From Gigaspora rosea (Eukaryota > Glomeromycota > Glomeromycetes > Diversisporales > Gigasporaceae): DNA of 64,000 nt. The translations under genes and the position numbers were made by a program. The notes below the pieces were generated by a model, which made no database searches, was not told the DNA's origin, and saw only the letters and a program-made list of their open reading frames with translations. The DNA is taken from assembly GCA_003550325.1 (NCBI GenBank), contig QKWP01000006.1:772465-836464 (forward strand), given 5' to 3'. This document shows positions 34,938-47,872 of this stretch, piece by piece. Each line of letters starts with the position of its first letter. The first letter of the stretch is position 1.

Positions 34938-37375
34938 AATTAAACCAGGATACACGGTAAAGATTTTTGAGTTTTCTTTGAGAAATAGTAAATAATGAAC
35001 CGTGTCAGGGTCTAATTGATTTCTTTTATCAGTTACTGTATTGCCGGCAATTGAAAAAACCCTTTTTGAAGGAACTGACGTGGCTGGAAAAGCCAAATAT
35101 TTTCTTGCTTGTTGCGAAAGAAGGGGAAACATTGCTTTACTTTCATTCCACAAGACTAATGGATTAACTTTACGATATTCTTCATCTGTTATATGATATT
35201 TAGGAATTTCAGGTAAATTATCATAAAGTGTTACTTCTTTCTCAACTGATAATATATTTTCAGTTTCATTTGGAGCAACATAATCGTCATCATAAAAAGA
35301 AGCAAAAAAAGAAGAGGGACCAGTATTTGAAGTTTGGGGTTCTTGAATAGAACTTGGTCATTCTTGTGTATCAAATAAAGTATAAAGGTGAGCAATAGTT
35401 TCTCTCTTTTTAATAGGTGTTATGTAATTCATTTTTTTGAACCTCGGATCTAAAAAGGCAGCTATTAGACTATGATATGATGGTTCAAACCACCTTGATA
35501 GCATCGATTGATTGATTTTACTACAGCAAGCCTTTACTACTTGTGAAGTAGCTTTTGGGTAAAAATCTCTTAAATGACGAGAGAGCTTAATGAGAGTAGG
35601 AATCATCATTCCTAATGTGGGATATTGGCTTCCTCCAATATATCCTGTCGCTTGCGCAAAAGGACATAAGAGTTTTGCTAATTCATCTATTGAATTCCAT
35701 TCTTCTATTGATAAAAGAAGCTCAGAAAGTTTTGTTCCATCCTGCCGTTCTTGACGATTAACATTTTGTTTTAAGTCATTAGCTAATCTTACAATAGCAT
35801 TACGAAGAAGGAAAAGATTCTTTAAAAGATTGTAGGTTGAACTCCACCGAGTTCTAGTATCACTTGAAAGAGGATTAACTTGATGCTATGGATTTAATTC
35901 AGCTTGCAATTGACGGAGTTTTTCACGGTATTTATCTTTACCATTGACATAACTATTTAATGTTTTCGCTTTATTAATTAAATTACTGACTTCTTCTTCA
36001 TCAAATCCGTCTCCTAATGCGAGTTGTATCATATGAGCAGTGCAACCTAGATGAGAATTAAAATAATTACAATTTTGTTTTATTTATGTAGTTTTATTTA
36101 AGTATTAATATTTGACTATTTAATATTATAATATTAAGAGTTGATAATGGAAATAATAGCTAGATTTGGTGTTTTTGCTACTGTGTGCCAGAACCCTCTT
36201 ACATAGAAATTAACTAGCAATAACTTTTAAAATATTTATATTAAAATATTTAAAATTTTTATTTTTAGGTATTTCAGATTTTAGCTGTGACAATTAAATT
36301 TGTAATTTGGCCTTAACTATATGTTCAATACCAAGTTGATCCATGGCTTTAATCATCGAAGAAGCATTATCCGTTGAAGCACCTAAAAGTTTTTTATATA
36401 TTTCCCATTGGTCAAAAAGCTGGCGACAAAAATCTTCAATTCGATCACCAGTATGAGGGTAATCGAACTTTTGAATTGTAAGAAGTGCTTGGTGTAAAGT
36501 AAAGTCGGGGCTGATCTAATGAATAGTTACGGCTATATAAGGTTGGTGTATTTGAGACCACAGGTCTGTTGTAAAACAAAAAGAATCCATTGTTGTTTGC
36601 AATAATTCTTTAAGCTGTCGTTCAGCGAAAAGTACTGATTGCATTAATTTTTCTTTTATTCTATCATGGCAAGGAAACTCAAATCTCGGTTCACATTCAA
36701 GAATCATATCACGAAAACAATTATTAGTAATAGCGTTAAATGGTTGAAGATCATCTACGATCCAGGCTAAAATACGATTTGTGATTTTATCTTGTTTTGA
36801 AATAGGTAATGGTGTTTTTTTATTTATAAAATCATGTAATGATTGTTGATTAGAAACTGTCTTAGCTAATTGATTATTATTATTATTTTCTTCAGGGGGC
36901 AAAATTCTGTGAAGTTGACGAAGGTGAGCTTTTAAATTACCCGTTCCAGTTGTTGATTCATATTCATGAGCGCAGGCTTTTTTAATACCATCTTCATCTG
37001 TGATTTCAACTTTGCAACATACTTTTTTTGCAACTTTATCTCGCTTAAAATAATGCCACACCCAACTTGGTTCCTTTGATTTTGGTCTTTTGGAATGGGT
37101 AACTTTTTTTTTCGAATTCTTTTGCCCAAACTATTGGTAACAGTAACACTGCTATTTTGTGATGGAGTTTGATCAGGAGAACTCAAACTCGATTCGCTTT
37201 CTAGGTCATGTATATTTTCTGATATATTTGATGTATTTAATTCGTTTGATTCATTTAATTCGTTTGATTCATTTAATTCGTTTGATTCATTTAATTCGTT
37301 TAGTTCATCTTCACTAGACAAAGCTACAGTATCGCTATTATAAGAACTGGACTGATAAAAATTGTGTGTTGACAT
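34938..37375 (-). pseudogene. hAT-family transposase (BED zinc finger, RNase H-like core, dimerisation domain), decayed
   Basis: From 37375: an acidic N-terminus with a six-residue NELNES repeat, then a frame change near 37060 at a BED-type finger (KVCCKVEITDED, LKAHLRQLH). A DSFCFTTDLWS block follows, then a stop at about 36513, then IQKFDYPHTGDRIEDF and ASTDNASSM (candidate catalytic Asp). An intron or insertion lies at about 36070-36300, then HLGCTAHMIQLALG and PLSSDTRWSSTYNLL. Two more stops occur (about 35887 and 35356). It ends with the hAT C-terminal dimerisation block YLAFPATSVPSKRVFSIAGN (35153-34935 frame). Two of the stops fit CAG-to-TAG and one CGA-to-TGA changes. The 5' leader (37376-38600) and 3' tail (34100-34937) hold no other gene. 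Confidence 0.9.
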
Positions 37376-38708
37376 ATTATTTGAGCAGTAAGATATTTAA
37401 TTTTTATGACATATTCTTTATTTATATATACGTTTTATTGCATTATTTGTCATATACTATGACTTTGTTTTTTTAATACTCAATTAACTCGTATTTTTTA
37501 ATATAGATGATAAAAGAATAGGATGCAGAGATGTTCGAATTACACATATAATTGTTATTCTTTTGGATAACCTTTCTTTTTATTAAAAGAATAACTATTG
37601 TATGCATAATTCTAATTTGGGTTTTATTCTGCTGAATGAACAAGAAGTTAGTCCATATTGAATTAATAATAGAGCCAAACTCATGAACAATAGCATGCAT
37701 ACATTTTCATATGTATGAATCTATTTTATTATCATTCACGAGTTTGTATTGTATTGTCCTTAGCTTTATAATGTGTGCTTAAATTATTTCTGAAAGTATT
37801 TTCAGCAGGCATTTTCGGGATTTTTGAAATAACTACATTATATAATGTGTTTTGATGAAAGAGTTCAAAAATTTCGGCAGTAATTTCGGCAAGTATGAAA
37901 ATTAATTTGGCACATATGGGCGAAAATTTTTAATGAAATGTTGTGATTATTAAAATTCTATTTTGGCTAATCTGTTCGGAGCACTATTTATAAGCAGCAT
38001 ATAAAAACTGGTAAGTAAATCATAAGCAATTCACAAGCGATTTTTACAATCACAGACAAATAATCACTTTTAATCTTAATATCACATATATTATCGGCAC
38101 AAATTCATTTAATTTCATTATTCAATTAACTAATCACAAAAATTGATTTTCGTCCATACGAATTATGGAAAACTGTTTTTGGTTGACTAATTTTATTAAT
38201 ATGGGCAATTTATACCGCTTTTAATCAATATAATTGAACGTTGTTAAGTGAAACCCGGGTTTTTATTTGGAGACTCTCAATTATAAGTAAATTAGCGATG
38301 GCACTTTTTAGTTATTAATTAGGAATCGTTAACAATTATTATTTTAGCAATAATTTCAATTAATGAGTTATTTAATGTTTAAAACATCTTTATCAATGAT
38401 ATGACTGATGATTTTATTATAAAGCGTTTCATAAAATTATCAAATGTACTATTAATTTAATTAAAGCTATTCAACAATTTATACTAAACTGCATACAGTA
38501 TTTTAATTTTAATTATAATTATTTAAAAATTATTGTTGATTACCGATTATATCTTTTGAATAGTTTAATTAGAAATAATTATTATCGTAATATAAAGTAT
38601 GAAATATTCCGAGGTATATTAGCTATTAGCCAGCCGCTTAGCCGATAATTTGGTCGGCTGGCTTAGCCAGCTGACCAAAATCATGCGGCTTAAATCACTA
38701 GATTGGTG

Positions 38709-39689
38709 TAGAGAAATTGGTAATCAATCAAATTTGTGAATTTTGTCGTACAGCATAAGAAAGGCGAAATATTGTTTTAAATTGCGATATCTAATAAAAA
38801 TTGTGAAAATATGATTCTAATCTTTTTGAAATTTTCTAGGGTCCCTGCTTTAGACGCCCCAGATTTGGTATTCATGTCACTCTGAAATACGCAGTACGAA
38901 ATATCATATGATGGACCGAAATTAATCAACAGATAATTGCGATTTATTTACATTTAGAAGTATCAACTCACCAACAATTACTTCGCAATCAACTTAGTTC
39001 TTAGCAGTGCATAAAATCCATGTACACAATGCACTCATGTGCAGATGTTTTTAAAAAGTTTCGTATATTTTTGGCTAGAAATGTGCACGTAATTCACATA
39101 ATTTGGGGCTAAATAGTGCACCAAAATTATTAGTAAAATGCAGAAGACGTGCACATAACTTATTGTATATATATTCAGATTTATTCATATCAATTTAATT
39201 ATATAACAAAGTCATATAGTGCATGCGTTTTTAAAATTGTTCACGTAAATTATGTGTACTTTTGAGATCAGATTTTATACACTGGTTCTCAGAAAGTTAA
39301 ATTGCAGACAAGGTTATTTTTAAAATCGATAAATTAGCTGATAAATTTGTTATATAACAGTATTCATCAATCTTTGATTTTACAGACAAATCAATTCTAG
39401 TCATTGTCGTTAAGGTTAAGTTTAAATTAATACTGGTCAATTTATAAAAAAAATTTCTGTAAACTAACCGTCTCTAAAATAATCTTATATGCAAATTAAT
39501 TGTATATTAATATTAATTAAGTTGTAATTTAATGAACTTAGTTGTATATAAAGCGGTTGTTAGTAAATAATACAGACTTAATTTCACTTATTTATTATGT
39601 GTAGATTGCTTTTTTCTTTTTTTTTAATTTAAAAGGCACGTAGTCATTTTTTTTATGTAGGAGGCATACTTAATAAATTTTACACTATT
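38709..39689. other. Gene-free stretch
   Basis: 39300-39480 contains the CAGACAAG / GTCATTGTCGTTAAGGTTAA repeat seen inverted at 29405-29590. No gene. Confidence 0.45.
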
Positions 39690-40008
39690 TTGTAATTAAT
39701 AGAATAATGTTTACATCTAAGGTTATTCAAGGTTAATTTCTCATTTTCCACAACAAGGAATCAAAAAATTGGGCCACAGTCATATTTTTCCTGTCAGCTC
39801 TATCAGACAATTACAGGACATTATGGTCTCTATCGGGCGACACTAGATGAGAATAGTGGAAAAAAATAAATGTCAAAAATAGAACAATTGGCACAAGTGG
39901 GATCTAAAAAAAAAAAAATAAAATAAAAAAAAAACTTCTTTTTGAAAAATTAAAAAAATGGATCGTGGCGTAATGCAAAATGAAAAACCAACTCTGTTGG
40001 CCTTATAT
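39690..40008 (+). mobile_element. Decayed MITE (family 1, copy 3)
   Basis: It shares the interior GGCCACAGTCATATTTTTCC block, an A-rich end and the terminal AACTCTGTTGGCCTTAT with the pair at 834-1597. The left TIR is lost. Confidence 0.7.
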
Positions 40009-40384
40009 GTGAATTTTTATAGAATTTAAAAGCTGTAACTAATATGCTAGATAGCCTAAATTGTAATTTAATTTCTTTACCTTGTCCCACACCTTATTAC
40101 ATGTTATAATTCCTATGCATAATCTATGAAAATAGAAATTGGGTATAAAAAGATATCAAATATGATATAACGATATTAAGTACATTATAATTGGTTATAA
40201 AATTGTAGAAACATAGTTGCGAAATAATTGATAGTTCAAAATTATAGGTAAAGAAGAATATGTGAGATTAAGCAACTATATAAATTAATTCACAAAAAAA
40301 TAAAGTTTCAACCCTTTTGAAAATTAATTTATTATAATCTTATTTGCGATAAATTCTATTCTGAAACTTTTCCTGGTTTTACGC
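40009..40384. other. Gene-free stretch
   Basis: Nothing recognised. Confidence 0.5.
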
Positions 40385-40983
40385 GACTGCTAATTTTAAT
40401 TAGTGTAGATCATCTGATTTGGTGCATCTGCGACGATCTTTTCATGGCCTTACTGGGTAGCTAGTAAGGCCTACTTGCTCACGAGAAACAGCGAGCTAAT
40501 GCCCAGAGTTTACGGATTTTGTTGACTAGAAGTTGTACTGCCAACCAGTAAGAATATTTCTTATGGTAAATAATAACGGATTAACATCAGATTTTTGCAA
40601 TAATCCCAGAAAAACACCTAAAAAACCACCTCTCATGTATTAATGATTTACTCTTCAACTGTAATAGTATCTTTACTTTCAATAAATACCTAAGAAGTTC
40701 AATTTTTAAAGATCTAAATCTTGTAAAATTCAAATATTTTTGAATGTTGAAACTTTGTTCAATGCATGCAGAACATTGGGCGACTAGTTTTTTTAACAAG
40801 ATCAGAATCCTGACTGCTCGAGAATATATAATTGATTAATATACTAAACTTAACCTTAATATTACTAATTATTATGCTGTATAAATTGTTGAAAATTTTA
40901 AATCGGGCGGTGACCTGGCCATTTGAAGATCTAAACAATATGTATAGAGGTTATGTTGGCTTCAATATATATATATATATATG
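40385..40983 (+). repeat. Dispersed repeat R800, partial copy
   Basis: Homologous to 58401-59203 and 62418-63262 (shared TTTTAATTAGTGT, TTACTGGGTAGCTAGTAAGG-type, GTATTAATGATTTACTCTTC, CATGCAGAACATT and AACAAGATCAGAAT blocks). It starts part-way into the unit. A minus-strand frame (40799-40587) is partly mirrored in the 58401 copy but broken in the 62418 copy, so coding status is doubtful. Confidence 0.75.
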
Positions 40984-41190
40984 CATACAGTGTTGTACAT
41001 TTTCAATGTTCAAAGATTTTTAGTAAAGTTTTCTTAATAACCACTAGTTTAAGTTCAATGATAATTTTTTTATTTTAATTCTACAAATATAAAAATTAAA
41101 ATAAAAAAATTTCATTGAATTTGATCAGATAGTTATCAAAAAGTCTTCACTCAAATATCTTTGGACAATGAAAATGTACAACACTGTATG
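40984..41190. mobile_element. MITE related to families 2 and 3
   Basis: TIRs of about 34 bp start CATACAGTGTTGTACATTTT and end AAAATGTACAACACTGTATG. The core TTTATTTTAATTCTA / AATTAAAATAAAAAAAT matches the fold-backs at 13177 and 63334. It thus links the two families, and it interrupts the right flank of the R800 copy. Confidence 0.75.
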
Positions 41191-42235
41191 ATATATGTGT
41201 CTTTTTTTAATTTTATTACCAAAATTTCAAATGTGACTGCCAAAACTTAACAATTTTATCCAGTTTTAATAAAATAAAAAGAAGAAACTTTTTAACCAAA
41301 AAACCTGTATATATTGTTCATGGTCTTGTTTGTGTCAATACGGAATTAGGGTATACAAAAGCTACGTTACGTTAAATCTATGTGAGACCAATTTTACAAA
41401 TTTGTATAAGTTGGGTGAAAGAAATTGAGGCTACCCGTTTTCGTCAGCCATTAATAAAAGTTAAAACTTAACTTAAAAATAAATTGCATTTAGAGTATTA
41501 ATCCATAGTGCTTTGGTTAGAAACAGCTTGTAATTTAGAGAGATATAATAATGTATTACTACCCCAGAAACAATCTTTAGCCTAGACAAAAAAATTATTA
41601 AGAGTTTGTATTAACCAAGAATTTTAAATCTCATTATTTTCAGGGATTTGGGAATGCGTACCGCATAGCTAATTACACAATATGAATAGCTCATTCGATT
41701 TTTCATGCTGTAAGTCTTGGACCATCTTTTTGTAATAAAATACTTGTTAGCCCAAAATTAAATATAACGTAATAACCATTGATATTGAACGAGTTTGTAC
41801 ATTTGGATCCTTGGGCAAGCACACTCCTGCTTGTGTTTGCATGTATTTTTAATGAGGGTTACACAAATATGGTCACAAGAAATTGTTGCAAAGGGAAACG
41901 TTATGGAACTTTTTCATCTTTTATTATCAGGACCATTAGTGATTAATCTAGTTTCAGTAACGTTAAAAAGTAATTTAAACTGATAGAGGACCTTGTTAAA
42001 AAAATAAGAGAGTTTTTCTTTTCCCTCCAAGATCTAAATGAGAATATGAGGATAAAAATAGGTCAAATCGCATATATATGACGAATATCTACCTAAAGAT
42101 TGATATGAGAATAATAATCAATTAAAATTTATTGCACGCGCCATTCTGATTCATTTACCATTGGTAGATATGTGGAAAGATATTGGATACACAGATTATG
42201 TGATGATATTAACGATCTTGTAATACAAGTTGGAC
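41191..42235. other. Stretch with weak coding-like fragments
   Basis: A short plus-strand frame at 41795-41983 and neighbouring fragments have mixed composition but no recognisable domain. Confidence 0.3.
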
Positions 42236-42925
42236 TTTTAATCTTATTTCAGCTGATAAAAACTGGATATTTGGTTTGCCCAAGTGTAGATCAGGGCTTA
42301 AAAAACTTACAGATCTAGGATCTAAACTAACAGTTGAAGTAATGTCTGATACATTTAATTACTTTGAAAATCGTCTTGGAAATATTGGTCATTCATTAAT
42401 GGACAATTGAAAATGTACGGAATGAATTTAGTAAATAATTGCAAGTAATTGTCTCGGAAATATCATTAAACCAGAAAAATTTGAATAAAAGAGATGTGTT
42501 AATTTCTTATTCAAAGATCCATCAAAACAATAAATATGCTATAATGAAAGTCTTGGATTTGCGCAAAGTTGGCCTTCATGGATTAGAAGAACTAGTAAAA
42601 TATAGATTTCTTAAATTATCTCCCACATTCTATAGATGTGTTATTGAAGTACTTGGTCCATATACAGAAATAAACAAAGTATGTTTTGATGATATTCATG
42701 AATCTCATGTTTGTGCAGATTTGTATCTTCTATTCCTGGAGACATGAAGTGTGGTTCTTTAAAGCCATACTTTCTTTGTATCATGAATATTGTAATGAGA
42801 AGGTTCCATTTAGAATCTTGCACTTGCAAAATTTGACCAAATATCGCGCGATAAACAATTTCGACCTTTTTTTTGAAATCGCATTGCCAAATATCCTTCA
42901 TATTTATGAAGATATTGCATAAAAA
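42236..42925 (+). pseudogene. Unidentified decayed coding-like segment
   Basis: A plus-strand frame reads KNWIFGLPKCRSGLKKLTDL and SDTFNYFENRLGNIGHSLMD to a stop near 42410. The next frame (42439-42747) contains MKVLDLRKVGLHGLEELVKY and VLGPYTEINKVCFDDI. Amino-acid use is protein-like and less A+T-driven than random frames here. The family is not recognised; it could be a broken host gene with introns. Confidence 0.3.
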
Positions 42926-44366
42926 AACCGATCCGACAAAAATTAAAAATTCAATGAAGCAGATGTTAACGAATGGATTAAGAGACTTGAAGCATTAGAT
43001 GATACTTCATCAGAAAATTTTAAAGATCTGTTTAGCCGAGTTCCAAAAAAAAATTGATACATTTTAAGAAAGCAAAGAACTTATAACAAGTAGAGTTTAA
43101 TCATTCCTTTTTAGCATTTTGGAAATATACATATCTAAGAAATTTTATCGACGCATAAACACTATACTCATAGCCACAAACAGCAATTAAAAATAGCAAC
43201 TAAATCTCTGCTTTCCTATAAGAGACATTAGGGTTGCTTCTCAACTTATTACTCATGCATCTTTCCAGTTCCTAATGTTTTCACAACCACATAAGTATTA
43301 AATATAATTTTATGAAAATACTATAATGTTTATTAGATAACCCAGCATATTTTATGAATTTCTTTATATCATTTACATTTTGCAGAATTTCACAATATTG
43401 GAATAGTTGAAAATTAAAATCAAGTCCTTAACATAGTAAAGCGTTGTTCCTAATTTTTAACTATCCTATAATTGCATTTCAATTCTGTAGAGTGTAAATG
43501 ACATAAAAAATAAGTTTTCATAAATTATATTTCCTATTACCAGAAGATGGATGTTATTTTAGAGACTAGAAAAATGCATGAGCGAATTATTGTTACGGAA
43601 AATACCACCACCAGTACCATGAGAATTATATGTCATAATGCATCATCGCTGTAGACGTAATATAAATAAGGAGCGTGAGCATCGACGCCATCCGCAATTG
43701 TCATCCCTGCATTCAGAATTAGAATTATTCATCCAATTTCGTTCTTCTGAACCTTTATATGTTGGCACAGGCATAATGCTTAGAGTGACTAATTTTTAAT
43801 TAAAATAGTTAACTACCTTTTCACTATTCCGGTGCTAAACCTGCTGTCACATACATTGAGCTTAGAAAAACGATAACTCTATGTGTAATTCCAAGTTTTC
43901 TGTATTTGCACCCTATCTACACCACGTGTATCATGAGTTCTTATCATGTATTTCCAGAGTCTTCACATGGACACAAAATATCGTTCAGGATTATTTCAAA
44001 AATTCGATAAAATATAGATTGCTTCTCTTAATACAAACTCGATTTTCGAAATATAATATCAGTTGACTGCGGTATAAATTGTTTGTAAGAAATTGTGGTA
44101 TAATTGCTCATCTACAAATCTTAATCGTTTTTCTTCAACAGAAGTTCTATGAGTGATAAAAGACCTTAGAATAGGCAATAAGCATTATAATTTCAAATTA
44201 AATAATTTGATTTTCTAAAATCAATTTATTCCAGATTATAAACATAAGAAAATATCGAACTGTTGATCAATTTAGTTAGCATTGCATCTAAAATTCGCTC
44301 TATATAGGTATATACTATATCGTTATATAAATTATATCGACATGTGAAGTTATTACCTATTAAAAT
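42926..44366. other. Gene-free stretch
   Basis: Nothing supported on either strand. Confidence 0.5.
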
Positions 44367-44524
44367 ACAGTCGAACCTCTTTAATGTCACTTTCTTATAA
44401 GAACATCATATAACATTACATCTATACTTAAGTTTTTTCTGCGACTAAAAAAAATTATTATGCAATACTATATTAAGAAATCACTATGGTTTCAATTGTA
44501 TGATTATAGAAAAGTTTGACTGTG
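44367..44524. mobile_element. Possible pogo/Tigger-like MITE
   Basis: The left end TACAGTCGAACCTCTTTAAT resembles pogo/Tigger termini and follows TA; the right end AAAGTTTGACTGT is its imperfect complement. The interior is non-coding. Confidence 0.4.
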
Positions 44525-45331
44525 CTCTAGATATCAATGTTCGGTGTTAAATCATTTGTTATGCATCAAATATGATATAAGTTATTACTTTAGGCTCTAA
44601 GTGAAAAGCCCATTAGAAATGCAAATAGCAAACCTACTTTTCAGTGGCTGAATATTAAGTATTTCAAATTCAAAGAAAAATTTACAGTACAAAACAACAA
44701 TTATATTTGTATATCAATGGTTTTTAACAAAACTTCAATATCTTAGAAAATTTATAATACAAAACAGTATTTTATTAACAAAATCAAAAGTATTAATATG
44801 CTTAAACCTGTTTTAAAAAAAGTCGATTCGGGCGATTTCCTGACCTGATTTTTGTTTCTCGAATCAAGTAATATTAACGTTAAGATATTTCTTTATTGAT
44901 ATGGATACAATCGATAATTAATCTTTTACAGAAGGTATCGATATGGGAGTAAACATCAAGGTTTATTACCGGTTTCTAATTACACAAGAATGCATTTATG
45001 TGACTTCAAAAATAACTTACAATAATCTTTTATCCCTTTCTTTTAAAAAAAAATCTATTTTTTGCTAATCTAAATTAAATGATATTCATAATAAATGTTT
45101 CATTTAATCATTTTTGAAAATGTCAAAACATTAAAATAATAAAGGATAATAGAAGATATAATACAATAATGCATAATCATATAAAATTAGCCAGTAAATA
45201 TTTCCTCGATGTGTACGAAACGTACGCCAACTCGTCATTATAACCTTCAAAAAACAGAACATTATATAAGAATGAATCCATTTTTCTCGTTAAATTGAGA
45301 TTGTATACGTTGGGGTAACCGATTTATTGGT
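44525..45331. other. Gene-free stretch
   Basis: Nothing recognised. Confidence 0.5.
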
Positions 45332-45778
45332 TTGGATATCGATATAACTCATGTAATATTTAGACTGACTTTAAAAAATAATGAGCCTCAAACCAAAAAA
45401 ACTTTTTACGATCGGTTAAATCTAGTCTTATTTGCTTTTCAATGTATTATACCATTAGTAAATATGGTATTAATCTATATCAGAAGTATTGAAATTTGTG
45501 ACCAACCAAAGCCACACGCAGTTTCTCAAATTTATATCTGGTTAACAAACGTAAACAGGGTAATCGATTGTTTATTTTGCACGAATTCACGTAAACTGTA
45601 TGGTTTCCATTTACCCTTTGATCACGCCCGTATATACCGTATTGCCACGAAACACTCCTCATGTGGTGGTTTGAACCCAGTGACATATTCGTCTTATCAC
45701 ATCATATTTTTAATCACTCGGCCTAAATTAGCGTTAATGTTAGGGTTAGGTGATAGCGGTTTAGACCGATTATGTTAG
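45332..45778 (+). CDS. Doubtful 148-residue open frame
   Basis: It begins MDIDITHVIFRLTLKNNEPQ, has one possible membrane-like segment (residues 29-50, LVLFAFQCIIPLVNMVLIYI), and runs its last 30 or so residues into a telomere-repeat palindrome. No homolog is recognised. Ending in a transposon argues against a conserved gene; it may be chance or a broken gene. Confidence 0.15.
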   Translation: MDIDITHVIFRLTLKNNEPQTKKTFYDRLNLVLFAFQCIIPLVNMVLIYIRSIEICDQPKPHAVSQIYIWLTNVNRVIDCLFCTNSRKLYGFHLPFDHARIYRIATKHSSCGGLNPVTYSSYHIIFLITRPKLALMLGLGDSGLDRLC

Positions 45779-45830
45779 TGCTAGTAAACAAGTGACATTT
45801 TGCATGATGTGATGATCACTGGCCCCAAGT
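45688..45830 (+). mobile_element. Telomere-repeat palindrome (copy 2)
   Basis: Left CTTATCACATCAT and right ATGATGTGATGATCAC arms, a TTAGGGTTAGG core (about 45738-45752) and a TTAGTGCTAGTAAACAAGTG block match the element at 24101-24258. Confidence 0.7.
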
Positions 45831-46950
45831 AATGGCTTAAATTAAGTTTAGAAATTCGAAATTATACCCTTGCGCGTTGTTCCGTGACAATACAGTACTA
45901 GGGTGATAAACGGACTAAGTAATTAAAACTATGTTAGGTGTATTAGTAATTTTAATATGATCAGATTTTATCAGTGAAATTAAAAATGATTGACTAAAAT
46001 ATCATTTTACTTAAAATTCTAAAAGATTCCTCTGAATATTGCGCTTCTTTCTCTAATTTCTTTTGAGTGAAATCACTTCATTAGAACTATCTCTAAAAAG
46101 TTACGCTCGAATTTTCGCAAAAGTTCTAGTAAATTTTTTTGTTTGTACTTATTGTACGAATTTTTTTTTAATAAATTTATATATTCTATTATTTGAACAC
46201 CTAAAGTTTACATATTAACATAAAATACTCGAACATAACTTTGTTTTTTGACACTTTATAGACATTTGTGAATTCCATGCAATTTCTTATCTTTTTAGTG
46301 AATTGAATCAGTTTGAAATTTTTAATATATTAATATTAATATGTATCAATAGCGATAACGATTGTTTTCCTTCGTGTAACATGAAAAATCTGCAATATAT
46401 TAAACTAGCTTGTCTCGCGTTGCTTACGCAACGCATTAAGGTGTTTTAAACTTTATTGCGTTTACTAACTAAATCTTAAATAAACAATTAAGTTATTGCA
46501 AAAAAAGAAAAAATATTTAAATACATAATACTCATTGTCTGAAGCATTAGCGAGGACTCACAATTCTAGACAAATTGAAAGCATGCCATGTAATGTCTAG
46601 CAAAAAACAAAAATAATAAAAATCGAGAATTTTGGGTCCCATGAATGTTCTGCAGTCAGTGTAACACATATAGTAAAAGCTAGCTTTTATTTTTCGCTTC
46701 GGACCTACATCTGACTGTGATTTCCTAGTATATACCATTATCATGCAAGAAGATATGCAATAGTGAATTGTATTCGAAAGTTCCAAAAGCATTTGTGACA
46801 CATTAAAATACATCGGATTGAAAAATTACTAAAAGCGAAAATCTTATTGAAAGTCTTACAAAAATCCTACTAAAAATTAAAAAATTTTACTCAAAGTCCA
46901 GAAGTTGAAGGCCAAAAGTTCTGTTAAGTCTGAATGGTTCAATGCATTTA
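45831..46950. other. Gene-free stretch
   Basis: A small hairpin CGCGTTGCTTACGCAACGC is at about 46417. No gene. Confidence 0.5.
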
Positions 46951-47060
46951 GGGTTCAGAATCAGGTTGGGCTACCCAAGCCTGATCCGAACTGCAAAAAG
47001 TTTGGTTAGGCCCATAATTATAGTGGGCCAGATTCGCACTAAGCCTGAGACAGGCTGGCC
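46951..47060. repeat. G+C-richer block with short palindromes
   Basis: Repeats of AGGCCC/GGGCC and GCCTGA around 46960-47055, with GCCCATAATTATAGTGGGC as a clear palindrome. Origin unknown. Confidence 0.35.
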
Positions 47061-47699
47061 TAATAAGAAAGCCAGTTACACTGGTCACAAGCACAGCTCG
47101 GCAGTTCTAATTGGATTTACAGCTGTTTTCATAAATTCTGGAAAATTTGGCAAACATTGACTTATTTATAACATCAATAATAACTATTTTTTAAGTATAA
47201 CTTCCCAAATCAGTTACATACAGGGTTTAAACACATATAATTTAATATAATAAAAATTTTCATAATAAAATCACCTAAAAATTCATATAATGCTAAATAT
47301 AAATTGTATTTTTACGGAACTGATTCAGGTGGTTATGCTTGAGGGGTTAACTATTTTATTGCACAGTGTCTTACATACAATCCTGTGCTAATAAATAAAT
47401 GAAAAAGCATGGGATGTTACGTGCAATAGGTTTTGATTCTGACATAATCACATTTGAATCAAAAAATTGTCCAACCTAAAAAATTTCGCTAAAAAAATTT
47501 CACCGCAAGATTAGTGTTAGATTAATTTAGATTAGAAAGAGCTTTTTAATTTCAAAATTTACAAGTAAAACTTTTTATTAATGTGCAGAAAGCAGAATAA
47601 AATAAATCACAACTCCTTTTTTTCATAGTCATTACATGTACTAAATCAATGAAGTCAACAGAATCAAATTCGAAAAAATATTTAATAGTATATATTATT
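47061..47699. other. Gene-free stretch
   Basis: Nothing recognised. Confidence 0.5.
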
Positions 47700-47840
47700 T
47701 AAAGGAAACCATAATGCAGTACAGCATTTTAGCAAACAGTATTATAGCAGAAAGTATTATAACATTACGGCTTTATGGCATTACAGCATTACAGACGGCC
47801 TTATGGCTCACAGCAATTATGGCAAAAAATACAGCAATGC
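47700..47840. repeat. Degenerate short tandem repeats
   Basis: Variants of ACAGCATTAC, GCAAACAGTATTAT and TTATGGC recur about every 10-20 nt. Confidence 0.55.
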
Positions 47841-47872
47841 CATAACCATATTAATTTGTAAAATTAATTCTA

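Larger units (their letters stand above)
33786..38700 (-). mobile_element. Complete hAT transposon with 8-bp target duplication
   Basis: The perfect 8-bp direct repeat GATTGGTG flanks both ends (33778-33785, 38701-38708). The TIRs are TAGTGTTTTAAGCCG and CGGCTTAAATCACTA. Subterminal regions are packed with TTAGCCAGC/GCTGGCTAA palindromic motifs, as expected for transposase binding sites. It carries one transposase pseudogene on the minus strand and a nested element near its left end. Length is 4915 bp. Confidence 0.9.

Noticed and set aside
45332-45778. 148-residue frame as a confident gene
   Set aside because: It ends inside a telomere-repeat palindrome and has no recognisable domain; kept only at low confidence.
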